This document shows positions 57,401 to 64,000 of a stretch of DNA of 64,000 bases, one piece after another (position 1 is the stretch's first letter; every line of letters begins with the position of its first letter). The position numbers were made by a program, and so were the translations under genes. Below the pieces are notes generated by a model. That model worked only from the letters and a program-made list of their open reading frames with translations, was not told the origin of the DNA and did no database searches. Source of the DNA: Effrenium voratum (lineage: Eukaryota > Sar > Dinophyceae > Suessiales > Symbiodiniaceae); contig CAUJNA010000852.1 of the NCBI GenBank assembly GCA_963377175.1, positions 75,001 through 139,000 on the forward strand, written 5' to 3'.

Positions 57401-59431
57401 ACAGTCGAATCGGACCCTTAACAGTACCCCCCCTCCAACTGTCATGTCCATAGTTTGTACGCTCCAAAAAGTTGCGGTTGGCGAGGTGCTGGATGAAACA
57501 AGGGTCAAACGTTGTGACTCTCGACAAAGTGAGGCATTCTCGCACCAGGAACGGGGCATCTGTTTTGGCTCAGAATAAGGGGCAAAGCTTAACCCCACCC
57601 TTCAATGAGTGGTCAGTGTGAGGTTTTGGCTGGGGAAGCAAGGCTGCCTTTGAAGTCACTATGACAAAAGGGTCCCATTTGGCTGGTCTACAAGGGAAGC
57701 AAAAATGGACTAATCAGTGTTCCTTGAATGATACATCCAGAAACTACCTGCTTTATGAGGGGACCCTCGTTTTCAGGCGGCAATGCTGATGTTCAATTGG
57801 CTCAAATGCATCCTTTAAGCTACCGACTCTGTTAATGGTAAACCGTAAACACCATAAAGAGGGGGCACTCGTTCACGGGGGAAAAAGGGTCATCACTGCG
57901 TTCCGTTGAAATCTGCATCCGTACAAAAAGTTGGCACGGGGCGGGCATGTGATGCCCCAAATATGGGGAGGGGGGAAGAGCTTTCCTAGATTTCCTTGTG
58001 GTTTCCATTGAAAGCAACCTGAAAGGGTTCAAAGAAACGAGGAAGCCACGCCGTCAAGTCTCGTTGATGCTGCCATACACCGCGATGGACGAGGTGAAGA
58101 CGAAGCACTGCACTCGGTGCTTGATGGCCTGGTTGAGGATCTCAACCTAGGCTCCAGCCTACCAGACCAAATGTAAGAAGCCAACCTTTCCAGGGTGGAA
58201 ATCCCTCTCTCTACCAACGTACCAAATGTGAGAAGCTCGCTGTCCAGAGTGAAAGACCCTTTCTCTACCAAATGTGAGAAGCTCATTTTCCGGGGTGGTG
58301 GAAAACCCTTTCTCTACCAAAGTGGGTTCATGTCCACAGAAACGTCCCTTGAAGGGATCGCATCCCTTAGAGAAGCGAAGCGAAGCTCGCAGAAGCCCAG
58401 GCTTCGAGATGTGTGTCACGCGGCCAGGGAGACCAAGCAGCGGGGTCCGCTCTCCGGGTTGAGACACCAAGCTTCAGGACACCAATGGCTTGGACGCAAA
58501 GGGCGTCCAAGCCCAAAAATTGAAGGCCATCATCCCAATTCGGGATCCCAAAAATGGACCGAGACCACCCAAAAAAGACATTGCACGGAGGCGAATTCCG
58601 AAGCCGGGAACCTGCATGGCCGAAACGGCCAAGGAAGTGCGCTGTCCCCGAGTCTGAGCTCGGCAACCACTTGCTGGTGCGAGAGGGAATGACCTTCCGG
58701 GTGTGGGGAATGAAGTTTTGGGGGTGATTCCATGTCCCATTCCCTGCTGAGAGCCAGCAAGCTTCTGAGGGGAGAACCCCCCTCAAGAAAAGAGGCTTCG
58801 GCTTTCCTTTAGGTTTCTCCCTAAGACCGCCAACACAGGGCACCCCCCCAACTAGTTGTGGCTCCAGCGAGACCACCTTCGATCATTTTGTTGCGCCAGG
58901 AGGCCGAGCCAACCAAGTTGGTTCGGTAGTTGTAGGAGCGGATGAAATGGGAGAGGCCTGCGGACAAAAAAAACTTGCTTCAAACAAAAGCCAAGGAAAA
59001 TGCAAAAAAAAACATCTCAAAGCCGCCCGTGGGTGAAAAACAAGGATGAACTGAATTTAGAGGATGCCACGGCAAACAATGGCGGTTATCCAAGCCGAAG
59101 CATTGTTTGAGTGGGATCGATTTTTTGCAGACCCAAAGGGGTCCGCTTGGATGGTCAAACCACATAGCTGGGCTGTTGTCAGATTCCCTGTCAAAAGTTT
59201 AACTTTTAGAGGGTTGAATGGAAACTACCACTAAACACCACTAAACCCCAAAACCTAAGGAACCGGATGGCTGGGAACCAAGATTTGGGTCGTTCAAACC
59301 ACTTACAACCGGCAAACCCAGTTTGGTAGCTTCGAGCGAGGTCGGGCGAGGTCGGGCGACGCCTTCCGCCGCATAGGCCGCCAAGTGGTACACGAAGTCC
59401 ACCTTGCGGGCAAGATGCTTCCGGAATGTTT
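42116..59431 (-). CDS. NAD-dependent epimerase/dehydratase (extended SDR), 12 exons found (gene span)
   Basis: Exons, in order: 59363-59431, 58905-58957, 58056-58146, 54526-54602, 54088-54128, 53114-53141, 52045-52112, 49880-50015, 46975-47048, 45658-45694, 43573-43636, 42116-42178. Spliced, they give about 265 residues that follow the WcaG/UDP-glucose 4-epimerase-like subfamily in order: VYHLAAYAAEG, SHFIRSYNY, FVFTSSIAVYG, EDPYGIAKFA (catalytic Tyr and Lys), RPHNVYGP, YRNVVGIF, RAFSYIDDVAP, NQIFNVGAD, VNELAAAVAEA and LPPSW. Such enzymes use NAD(P) to epimerise or dehydrate nucleotide sugars. The N-terminal GxxGxxG exon is missing, probably beyond the window. A short exon between 45658 and 43636 is also missing; 44432-44480 (LGLVKLCRAEPFKGL) is a weak candidate. 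No stop follows the last exon, so the protein continues into 41260 and beyond. Confidence 0.8.
42410..42655. repeat. Family I foldback element with GCGATCG core
   Basis: TTCAGTCACTGTTGCTGG ... GTAGATTGGAAAAAGCGATCG is mirrored by GCGATCGCTTGTGTTCCATC ... CCAGCAACAGTGACTG. Half-copies occur at 55870-55990 and 57130-57240. Confidence 0.7.
43225..43475. repeat. Tandem repeat of about 38 bp
   Basis: Five to six irregular copies of GGGCTATTTTTGAGAACCCT followed by TAAGCAAAT, in the intron between 43573 and 42178. Confidence 0.8.
43573..43636 (-). CDS. SDR exon: TVAWYRRQG helix
   Basis: Reads TVAWYRRQGRHFRPVEFSSV then E, the final amphipathic helix and FxxIE-like end seen in the subfamily. Acceptor CGGCCAG then G, donor GAG then GTCC, phase 0 out. 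Confidence 0.65.
43673..43775. repeat. Family F element
   Basis: GGGTTTCCCTGGTAGATGAT ... ACCACCAGGTAACCAGGG ... CGAAACCCATC ... AAAAAGGACACCTATGAGG. Confidence 0.7.
43774..43868. repeat. GGGGA array
   Basis: About 18 units of GGGGA. A possible G-quadruplex former. Confidence 0.95.
43965..44018. repeat. GTGTGC array
   Basis: Hexanucleotide array, about eight units. Confidence 0.95.
44057..44195. repeat. CTT-rich array
   Basis: TTC trinucleotide run followed by TTCTTCGTCTAATTG duplications. Confidence 0.9.
44718..44825. repeat. Family A element
   Basis: ATCTGCTCCCTGCC ... AAGTCCTAACATCGAAGC ... ATGCAACAAAG. Confidence 0.7.
45508..45620. repeat. Family A element
   Basis: CTCGGTTGCTTTCTGCTCG ... 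AAGTCCTGACATCCGTTGGC ... GCGACACAG, about 40 nt from the SDR exon at 45658. Confidence 0.7.
45658..45694 (-). CDS. SDR exon: LEVEVAVSNHDK
   Basis: 37 nt. Completes an Arg codon with 46975 and reads LEVEVAVSNHDK, matching the E-V-x-H/V-A-x-S-D/N-H-x-K block of homologues. Acceptor GCGCAG then G; donor AAA then GCGCCTGG, identical in eight bases to the donor after the exon at 49880. Confidence 0.65.
46633..46744. repeat. Family C element
   Basis: TTGGTTGACGTTGGAAGGGG ... GTTCAGTGGGGATTTCAACC ... TGTTTCCCAACAACAACCATG. Confidence 0.75.
46975..47048 (-). CDS. SDR exon: VNELAAAVAEA
   Basis: 24 codons plus 2 nt: VNELAAAVAEAAESAGHARD then WQPA. It corresponds to the T-V-N-E-L-A helix after the NVG motif. 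Acceptor ATCTCAG then G, donor GCGAG then GC. Confidence 0.75.
47120..49030. other. Intron sequence with repeats, no exon seen
   Basis: Holds a family C copy (47996-48090), a family G piece (48455-48505) and unique sequence. Short ORFs are present but have no splice-consistent borders. Confidence 0.35.
47996..48090. repeat. Family C element, internal deletion
   Basis: TTGGTTGACGTTGGAAGG joined directly to AAGTTAAGTGGTTGGATTTC, then AACCACTAAACCACAATAAGC and the CAACAACAACCATG end. Confidence 0.75.
49037..49134. repeat. Family A element
   Basis: TTTCTGCTCCCCTGCTAAAAG ... AAGTCCGAACATCCCTGGGC ... ATGCAACAAAG. Confidence 0.7.
49266..49318. repeat. 9-bp AGGCATAGC minisatellite
   Basis: Five perfect units plus partial ends. 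Confidence 0.95.
49880..50015 (-). CDS. SDR exon: GSGEQVRAFSYIDDVAP
   Basis: 45 codons, the largest SDR exon: TIFGSGEQVRAFSYIDDVAP, then a segment ending RARNQIFNVGADMPHT. It holds the G-x-G-x-Q-x-R-x-F-x-Y substrate-binding block and the NVG motif. Acceptor CCGAG then G, donor ACA then GC. Confidence 0.85.
50640..51040. other. G/T-rich unassigned intron sequence
   Basis: Long TTGG-rich stretch resembling the degenerate telomere-like tract at 8.4 kb. No exon seen. Confidence 0.35.
51398..51466. repeat. TC dinucleotide microsatellite
   Basis: CTCTCT run with short interruptions. Confidence 0.95.
52045..52112 (-). CDS. SDR exon: YRNVVGIFINQ, GA donor
   Basis: 22 codons plus 2 nt: NMFDKYRNVVGIFINQIFHG then QP. 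Acceptor CTCCAG then A. The only join that keeps the conserved Q-P-L-T-I-F-G order uses a GA donor (TT then GACG) with the GAG acceptor at 50016. Confidence 0.8.
52478..52605. repeat. Short tandem GCCACCAGCTTAC units
   Basis: Several 14-15-bp units GCCACCAGCTTAC, then longer interrupted copies with TGCGTGCAGTTGTTGCTTACG. Confidence 0.85.
52648..52748. repeat. Family D element
   Basis: CTGGGTCGTCCTCAGATCCC ... CTAAGGAACCGGACAGGGAACC. Confidence 0.65.
53114..53141 (-). CDS. SDR 28-nt micro-exon: RPHNVYGPHQ
   Basis: Only 28 nt. Its first G completes the Arg codon begun at 54088, then PHNVYGPHQ, the nucleotide-sugar-binding signature. CCCCAG then G acceptor and CAG-GT donor, the only certain GT donor among the internal SDR introns. 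Confidence 0.8.
53623..53832. repeat. Family A element split by a family B insertion
   Basis: The A sequence runs CTCGGTTGCGAACC to AACGGAAAACCATTT, is interrupted at about 53688-53779, and resumes AGTTGGCAAAAAGTC ... TCCTAACATCCCGTGG. Confidence 0.75.
53688..53779. mobile_element. Family B element nested in family A
   Basis: CTAGTCCGCCAGTAGAGAGG ... GTTAGTAGGGAAACCCTCCG ... GGCAAAAGTT. A degenerate copy; it proves that family B moved after this family A copy was in place. Confidence 0.7.
54088..54128 (-). CDS. SDR exon: AAHELFGIHFVIF
   Basis: 41 nt, AAHELFGIHFVIF plus AG of the next Arg. Acceptor CACCAG then GC, donor TTCAG then GC; both junctions carry the same CAGGC bases. Confidence 0.8.
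54393..54505. repeat. Family F element
   Basis: CATAGGTGGCCTTTTGGGGC ... GATGGCCCTGGCAGATGATT ... AAACCAGGGCCATC ... AAAAAGGGCACCTATG, 20 bp from the exon at 54526. Confidence 0.7.
54526..54602 (-). CDS. SDR exon: catalytic YGIAK
   Basis: LREEDRPSPEDPYGIAKFAF then ELDLQ. Contains the SDR YxxxK pair (Tyr and Lys of DPYGIAK). Poly-T tract and GGAG then G acceptor, CTCCAG then GC donor. Confidence 0.85.
54905..55020. repeat. C-rich hairpin repeats
   Basis: Repeated CCCCCCCACC...TTGTTGTTC / GAACAACAACCC modules, inside the large intron between 58056 and 54602. Confidence 0.7.
55870..55995. repeat. Family I half-copy with GATCGATCG palindromes
   Basis: CTAGATGGCCAAGTTGCG ... CAGTCGCTGCTGGCTTTTGGGG ... 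GCGATCGCAG, then GGCGATCGATCGCC and GGATCGATCGATCC. Confidence 0.65.
56813..56938. mobile_element. Family B element beside an orphan exon
   Basis: CTAGGTCCTCCAAACTTGAG ... GTTGGTACCAACTT ... CTGTAGTCTATTTTG, the far end degenerate. It abuts the donor of the orphan exon at 56944. Confidence 0.65.
56944..57044 (-). CDS. Orphan exon inside an SDR intron
   Basis: 33 codons plus 2 nt: DLSQMQNPKRYLSRPKKGGA then GELGRAERLARVL. GAGCTGAG then G acceptor and a textbook GTAAGC donor. It does not fit between the SDR exons at 58056 and 54602 without disrupting conserved sequence, so it is an alternative exon or part of another gene. Confidence 0.45.
57130..57240. repeat. Family I half-copy
   Basis: CTAGCTAGCCAAGTTGCTGC ... 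TTCAGTCACTGTTGCTGG ... AAAGCGATCGCAAC. Confidence 0.65.
58056..58146 (-). CDS. SDR exon: FVFTSSIAVYG, GA donor
   Basis: 30 codons plus 1 nt: VEILNQAIKHRVQCFVFTSS then IAVYGSINET. FTSSIAVYG carries the catalytic Ser/Thr. Acceptor GCCTAG then G. The in-phase donor is GA (ACTT then GACGG), because the frame meets TGA at that point. Confidence 0.85.
58905..58957 (-). CDS. SDR exon: LSHFIRSYNY
   Basis: 2 nt plus 17 codons: LSHFIRSYNYRTNLVGS. T8 tract and CCGCAG then G acceptor, TCG then GC donor. It completes Gly with 59363 to give AAEGLSHF. Confidence 0.85.
59166..59282. repeat. Family D element
   Basis: AGCTGGGCTGTTGTCAGATT ... CTAAGGAACCGGATGGCTGG, filling much of the 405-nt intron between 59363 and 58957. 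Confidence 0.7.
59363..59431 (-). CDS. SDR exon: VDFVYHLAAYAAEG
   Basis: 22 codons with split ends: TFRKHLARKVDFVYHLAAYA then AE. VYHLAAY is the cofactor-side strand and loop of the Rossmann half. T6 tract and GGAG then A acceptor, GAAG then GC donor. First exon found; the preceding ones are not visible. Confidence 0.8.
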
Positions 59432-59547
59432 CTCCAAAAAATCCATCCCCTCAGTCCACAGAACTTGCTCAAACCAGGCTAAGGAACCTCCATGCATAGC
59501 TTACATGCCGGGAAACCCTGCAACTGGGTGTTAAGGGAGCCGCTTCT

Positions 59548-59690
59548 CTTGGTTGACGTTGGAAGGGGAGCAAAAATTCTCAAATTTTAGCAGTTAAGTG
59601 GTTGGATTTGAACCACTAAACCGCAATAAGCAAACATGTGTCCAATGTTTCCCAAGCAAAATGTAAAATGTTTCCCAACAACAACCAAGA
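59548..59690. repeat. Family C element, representative
   Basis: TTGGTTGACGTTGGAAGGGG, AGCAAAAATT, TTTTAGCAGTTAAGTGGTTG, GATTTGAACCACTAAACCGC, AATAAGC, then a duplicated end ATGTTTCCCAA and CAACAACAACC. Copies: 23410, 28195, 30134, 38627, 46633, 47996 and 59548. Confidence 0.75.
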
Positions 59691-59699
59691 AGGAGCCCT

Positions 59700-60450
59700 G
59701 GAGGTATGGGCTCACTCATGAAGCTCGTTTCTTAGCCATACTTTTCACCAGGTTCCAACCACATTCCCTCACTTGTTGAGTTCAGGGAAACCGCCTCAAA
59801 ATCTTGAGTTCAATGCCAAGGGACTATGAGAAACTCCGCCCGCGAGTATCCCCGAAACCCACCAGACGCCGAGGCCAACCAAAACCCCACTAAGCGGGAA
59901 GAGACCTGATTCAAGAAGTCACAGCCAGGCCGATTCCGTTGAGGCTTCAACAGCTTGGTTGCTGCAACGACCGCTCTGCAAAAAATATATGTTTTGTTTT
60001 TAAACTTTTTGTGGGCGGGAAATTGAAACCCCCTTGACCTCCCAAAAAGTTACAGTCTAAAGATCCAACCCAATAGCAGAGTTCCAGGAAGACAACTGGA
60101 TACACCGAGCGGGGCCGATATTTTCGGGCGTGTCTTGTTTAGGGGACCGAAAGATTTTCCTTCTGGTTTCAACCTGTGCCACTTGCAATCAAGAAAGCCT
60201 TCCCTCACCGACTTGTCTCCCCTTCTGCGGGGACACGTTGTTGACTAACCGCAGCCAACCAAACATGATATGCAACTTTCTGGGCGCATGGTCCCAGCGG
60301 AGACAAAAAACTGACTGATGGTTTTCTTGTTTTTTTGAAGTATGAGACAATTGGGTCCTCTTGTCCTCCCAAACAGTACCAATGCATACCAATGCCCACA
60401 AAACATACATGTCGCCCACAAGGTCTTATTATGCTGTATGATCGTGCTGG
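59700..60450. other. Unassigned sequence upstream of the first SDR exon
   Basis: The missing N-terminal SDR exons (GxxGxxG) were looked for here and not found. Short ORFs are ambiguous. Confidence 0.3.
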
Positions 60451-60480
60451 CAGGTGTGTCATCCATAGACGTATCCGGCG

Positions 60481-60785
60481 TTCAGGGGTTTTTGGGGTTT
60501 AGGGTTCTGGGTTTTAGGGTTTCGGGTTGTTTGGGGGTTTTGGCTTCGGGTTTTTTAGGGTTTAGACTATTAACAAGTCGCGCTGCTGGGGGATTAGGGG
60601 TTTTAAGGTTTGGGTTTAGGGTTCTTAGGGTTTAGTTTTAGGGTTCTTAGGGTTTAGGTTTAGGGTTCTTAGGGTTTAGGTTTAGGGTTTTTAGGGTTTA
60701 GGCTTAGGGTTTTTAGGATTTAGGCTTGGGGCTTTTAGGGTTTGACTTTAGGGTTTTAAGGGTTCAGGTGTAGGGTTAGGTTTGC
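60481..60785 (+). repeat. Interstitial TTTAGGG telomere-like array
   Basis: About 300 bp of GTTTAGGG, GTTTTAGGG and GTTCTTAGGG units on the plus strand. TTTAGGG is the plant-type telomere repeat also reported for dinoflagellates. The degeneracy and unique sequence on both sides mean it is internal. Confidence 0.8.
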
Positions 60786-60850
60786 TTGGAGCTGGCTGTC
60801 TGGTGCATCCGAGGCTGGCTTTTCTGGCTAAGGGCTTGCCAATTTGAGGT

Positions 60851-61267
60851 ATGGAGCATGGAGCTGGGGTGGGGGCCGGGGGGCTCGGAAGTGCGTTTCT
60901 GCTGCGCCTGCCACGCTTTTTGGAGGGTTCGGGGACCCGCTTCCGGCGGTCGCGGGTACGTTTTGGCCGCGCTAATCTGCAGATTCACCCGGGATGGCTA
61001 GAACCATTCGTCGGAACGGAATCTCACCCCTTTCTTGTGTTCCACGTGATTCAGAGGGGAGTAATCGCATTAGCCAGCATTGTGAGACATGAGCGCGGTA
61101 ACCAAGATCCTTCTTCCATGAGATGCTGCGTAAAGCAAGTATGCGAGGAACTCTATGCTGTCCTTACACAAAATGCGCAATATATCCTCTGGCCGTCGTG
61201 TCTGCGTCACATGCCCTGCATCAGTAGATTCACAGCCAGATCTGTACAATGCAAACATCAGCCTTGA
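60851..61267 (+). CDS. Ambiguous ORF, 138 codons
   Basis: Open on plus from an ATG next to the telomere-like array; contains FHVIQRGVIALASIVRHERG and KQVCEELYAVLTQNAQYILW. The minus strand is also partly open with protein-like sequence. No domain recognised. Confidence 0.2.
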   Translation: MEHGAGVGAGGLGSAFLLRLPRFLEGSGTRFRRSRVRFGRANLQIHPGWLEPFVGTESHPFLVFHVIQRGVIALASIVRHERGNQDPSSMRCCVKQVCEELYAVLTQNAQYILWPSCLRHMPCISRFTARSVQCKHQP

Positions 61268-61702
61268 GCAGCGCCAGAAACCCATTCCGCAGAGTTCTCA
61301 ATGTGTGTCTGTGTGTGTGTGTGCGAAAAGAGGTGTAACTCCCCCTTCTTCCCCCGAAACATTTCTCTGGCTACTTTTGTAAGGGCTTGCAGTTGGTCTA
61401 CTTGCGATATGGTTCTGACCCTTCTAGAGGCAACCTGTGCAACTTGGCACGGAAGGGAACTGCAAGGCAAGCAGTCGCTGAGGGGTTGCCGTGTGCAAGA
61501 TGGATTCACTGTGGATCAGGGGAAAGAGAATCTTGCATTCTAGCAGCAGCCCTCGGACACGGCGATATCCACTGAGACCATTCACAGATATGCTGTTTTG
61601 TGAGTTCTTTTGAAAGATGCTGCCAAGAACAACGACCAATGGCCAAGAGCAGCAGCTCGTATCCAGCAAGCCCTTAAGCTTGGGCCTTTAAATCAGGGTT
61701 CC

Positions 61703-62059
61703 TCAACGAAATAAATGCGTAGCTTGAGCATTTGCCCCAGACACAAGGTAGCCCGCCATTACGTACAACAGCATGACTGATGGGCGGAGATGTGGGTTGA
61801 TGCTCCAGCGTGGACCGATCATCACCAACATCAGCAGAGTCAAACCATCAATGGGCTCGTCCCAACACGGCACCACTCCTCCAATCCACCCGACCACCTT
61901 CTTGATGCACGCATGCATCATCCCGAAGTCCAAGAAATACACAAGCAACGCAAGCAGAAATGAAACCACCACAAACAAACACGACCACTTGCAAACGGCC
62001 CTCGGCTTCGACTTCGGCTTATCCGGCGAGCCTTGCCGCGTCTTCCAAGGTTGTGGACC
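61703..62059 (-). CDS. Probable membrane-protein C-terminal segment
   Basis: Open from a stop at 62060 to TAG/TGA near 61703. A basic segment (SPDKPKSKPRAVCKW) is followed by hydrophobic stretches LFVVVSFLLALLVYFL, GLTLLMLVMIG and VMLLYVMAGYLVSG, suggesting two to three membrane helices with the basic side in the cytosol. There is no ATG near the start, so this would be the last exon of a longer gene. Family not recognised. Confidence 0.4.
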   Translation of the reverse strand, partial: GPQPWKTRQGSPDKPKSKPRAVCKWSCLFVVVSFLLALLVYFLDFGMMHACIKKVVGWIGGVVPCWDEPIDGLTLLMLVMIGPRWSINPHLRPSVMLLYVMAGYLVSGANAQATHLFR

Positions 62060-62099
62060 TCATTGGGCAAGATTGTTGGTACCTTCGCAATTGACGATT

Positions 62100-63990
62100 T
62101 TCCGAGCGGTGAAGAGACCTCACGAAAGATCAAGCTTTCTGTGAGCATCCGTAGCCTGGCTCACTCGGCCCGGCCATTGCGCCCTGCCAAGCAACATGCC
62201 TTCCATGCGCTCACCATGAAGAATATTTTGGAAAAAATCTGCAAAGCCCCGTACGCGTCCACCGCACGCGCCGATCATGCTTACCAACCATGGTTACGCC
62301 GGTCGTCGGCTCAAGCCAAACCCACCAACCGGCCAGAGGCCTCCATGAATGACTCGCTAGGGCACAGTCGTCAGTGAGACCTCCGCGTCTTGCCGTCAAT
62401 CGCCGAGCCTCGACACCCTATTGTACTGAAAAAAGGACCACAACCTCAAAATTCATTTTAAAAATACGTCATGGGAAGAAGACACGTGTTGCCAATCACA
62501 CCAGTCATGAACAATAATGTTGAAGGTACTCAAGCTTTATTATCCCAAAAGGCTCATGCTTCATCCCATGTCATCCACGTAAGCGAAATTATACGGAACA
62601 GCATTGAACTATGGTGTTGATACAGAACATGGCATCTCCTAGCTCAATGATGGAAAGTGCGACTGTGCTCATTCAGCCATTCATCAATGAGTGAGCCCAT
62701 GCTGCATGGATGATGCAGTTGCTTGCAGGACTACGATGAGTCCTGTTGCTGCGAACGGCATCCTTGCAATTTTTGAAATGCATGCATGGCTCACGTGCGT
62801 CACGTGCGTGTAATGGTTGTCACGCTGCTGCCTTGCTTTCGCAGGCCTTCGATTTGCCAGGTTTGCGCTTGTCTGTGCCATGAGACAGGCTGCTCTTTGA
62901 AAAGGTGCCTGGGCCAATGTCTGAGAAACAAAAAGGGTGGGCGTGGAGCATCGGTTATTGGTTCACGGCTCCTAGGCCCTTAAACTCATGCTGGGTTGGG
63001 CTGACTGTTGTTGAACCACGATTGATTGAGGATTGATGGAGCTCAGGCATAAGGTGAAGGATGACTATCATTCTGTGGCGCTGGTGAATGTCGTGGGACT
63101 TCGCCCAGCAACCCGCACCCTAGAACGAGCATCTTTATCCTTTCGCTTTGCGGTGTGAAAAACGCATGCAAGCATGACGCTACGCCTTGGCCCAATATAT
63201 CTTGTTGACTGCAGGCACGCGTGACATGCTTCCCGCTTCCGGCTTCGACTCGCCTTGGAGGCGCTGTTGGGGAAGACCCTTGCGCGGAATCGGGTTCAAA
63301 AGCTGCATGCGCCAGAGGATGGCGGGAAGGGGTGCGGATTCATTTCGGGACTTGCTTTCCTCTTTTCCCCAAGCAGTTTACTGTGAGGGGTTCTGAATTC
63401 ATTTAAAGTGACTCGCCCACTGCCAAGATTGCTGTTTTTTTGGTTCTTGTGAAGCATGCAGCCAAGAAGAATGAATGCTGGCCAGGACTATGTGAGTTGT
63501 GCTTTTCGGGTGGCGAGTTTGCTGCTTGTGCGGCGACACGTTTGGCTCGTGTGATAGCTGTGGTTGCGAATGCTGTACAGCTGTGGCACATGGCGTCCAT
63601 CTTGGCGTACTTGAAAGTTGACCATGCTCTTAGCTCTGGGGCAGATCACGAGGGCGCGCGGCATCTGCTTGTGCCACAGGAGAGGCCAGCCTGACTTGGC
63701 TTGCGAAAGTAACGTTTTTGAATCATTGGTTGGGTTTACGCGGGGGGTAGGAGTAATGCTGCTGGGTAATTGGTTGTTCAGGAGACCGTGTACAAGATCA
63801 AAGCAGAATCGGTTGAAGACGGAAGCCTGCCTCATGGGTACCATCAAAGATCTGGAAGGAGCGCCATGCGTTGAGCGGGTGAAGGCATTGACAGAGAAGG
63901 AGCACGCCGACAAGGCCGATCGTGTAACATTTTGGAGCGCAAACCTTTTTGTCACGCTACACCGAATCAAGACTTCTTCTCGCGGGTAAC
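62100..63990. other. Repeat-poor region with overlapping ambiguous ORFs
   Basis: Several ORFs of 80-160 codons overlap on both strands (for example 63440-63694 plus, 63618-63989 plus, 63488-63970 minus). None of repeat families A-I is present, unlike 7-60 kb. I cannot choose a coding strand. Confidence 0.3.
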
Positions 63991-64000
63991 CGCGGGCGCA

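Noticed and set aside
60840..61020. GAGVGAGGLGS on the plus strand as the missing Rossmann GxxGxxG of the SDR gene
   Set aside because: Wrong strand relative to the SDR exons and no downstream similarity.
1..64000. rRNA, tRNA and prokaryote-type operons or terminators
   Set aside because: None was recognised; coding density, exon structure and repeats are those of a eukaryotic nuclear genome.

Overview
The window looks like nuclear DNA of a dinoflagellate, most likely a member of the Suessiales (Symbiodiniaceae or Polarella type). Three things point there. One intact ORF (17333-18793, minus) is a ubiquitin-like plus RCC1-like repeat protein of a style abundant in those genomes. Coding sequence otherwise occurs as short GC-rich exons scattered in kilobase introns. 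Most introns start with GC, a few with GT or GA, and the acceptor is usually AG followed by G. No rRNA, tRNA, CRISPR array or prokaryotic operon was seen.

Layout. 0-3.6 kb: a frameshifted minus-strand coding relic (1482-2440) and a broken J-domain (DnaJ) fragment (2665-3509). 3997-6202: a very large palindrome, two arms of 1093 bp around a 20-nt loop, inserted in a (TA)n tract. 7.4-42 kb: about 26 phase-consistent minus-strand exons of a large protein I do not recognise, with a Walker A motif built across an exon junction near 28.0/26.0 kb and a lysine/arginine-rich C-terminus ending at 7429. 16.6-20.3 kb: one intron of this gene, which carries the intact RCC1-like gene. 42.1-59.4 kb: twelve minus-strand exons that together spell most of an extended SDR NAD-dependent epimerase/dehydratase (UDP-glucose 4-epimerase-like), including YxxxK and the RPHNVYGP motif. 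60.4-60.8 kb: degenerate TTTAGGG telomere-like repeat. 61-64 kb: repeat-poor sequence with a probable membrane-protein ORF and ambiguous ORFs. The SDR exons run into the unknown exons without a stop and in phase, so a single fused gene of about 52 kb is possible but unproven. The N-terminal Rossmann exons (GxxGxxG) were not found and probably lie beyond 64 kb.

The introns are filled with at least eight families of short, hairpin-forming, non-autonomous repeats. Family B (about 115-130 bp, ends CTAGGTCC...GGACCTAG) is the most telling: in two places its terminal inverted repeats are themselves the splice sites, so the element is the intron (an introner-type element). Long microsatellites include a 1.2-kb ATGT array (26.24-27.42 kb), GGGGA, GTGTGC, CTT and TC arrays. 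All exon boundaries were worked out by hand from codon phase, splice dinucleotides and protein sense; no search or RNA data was available.
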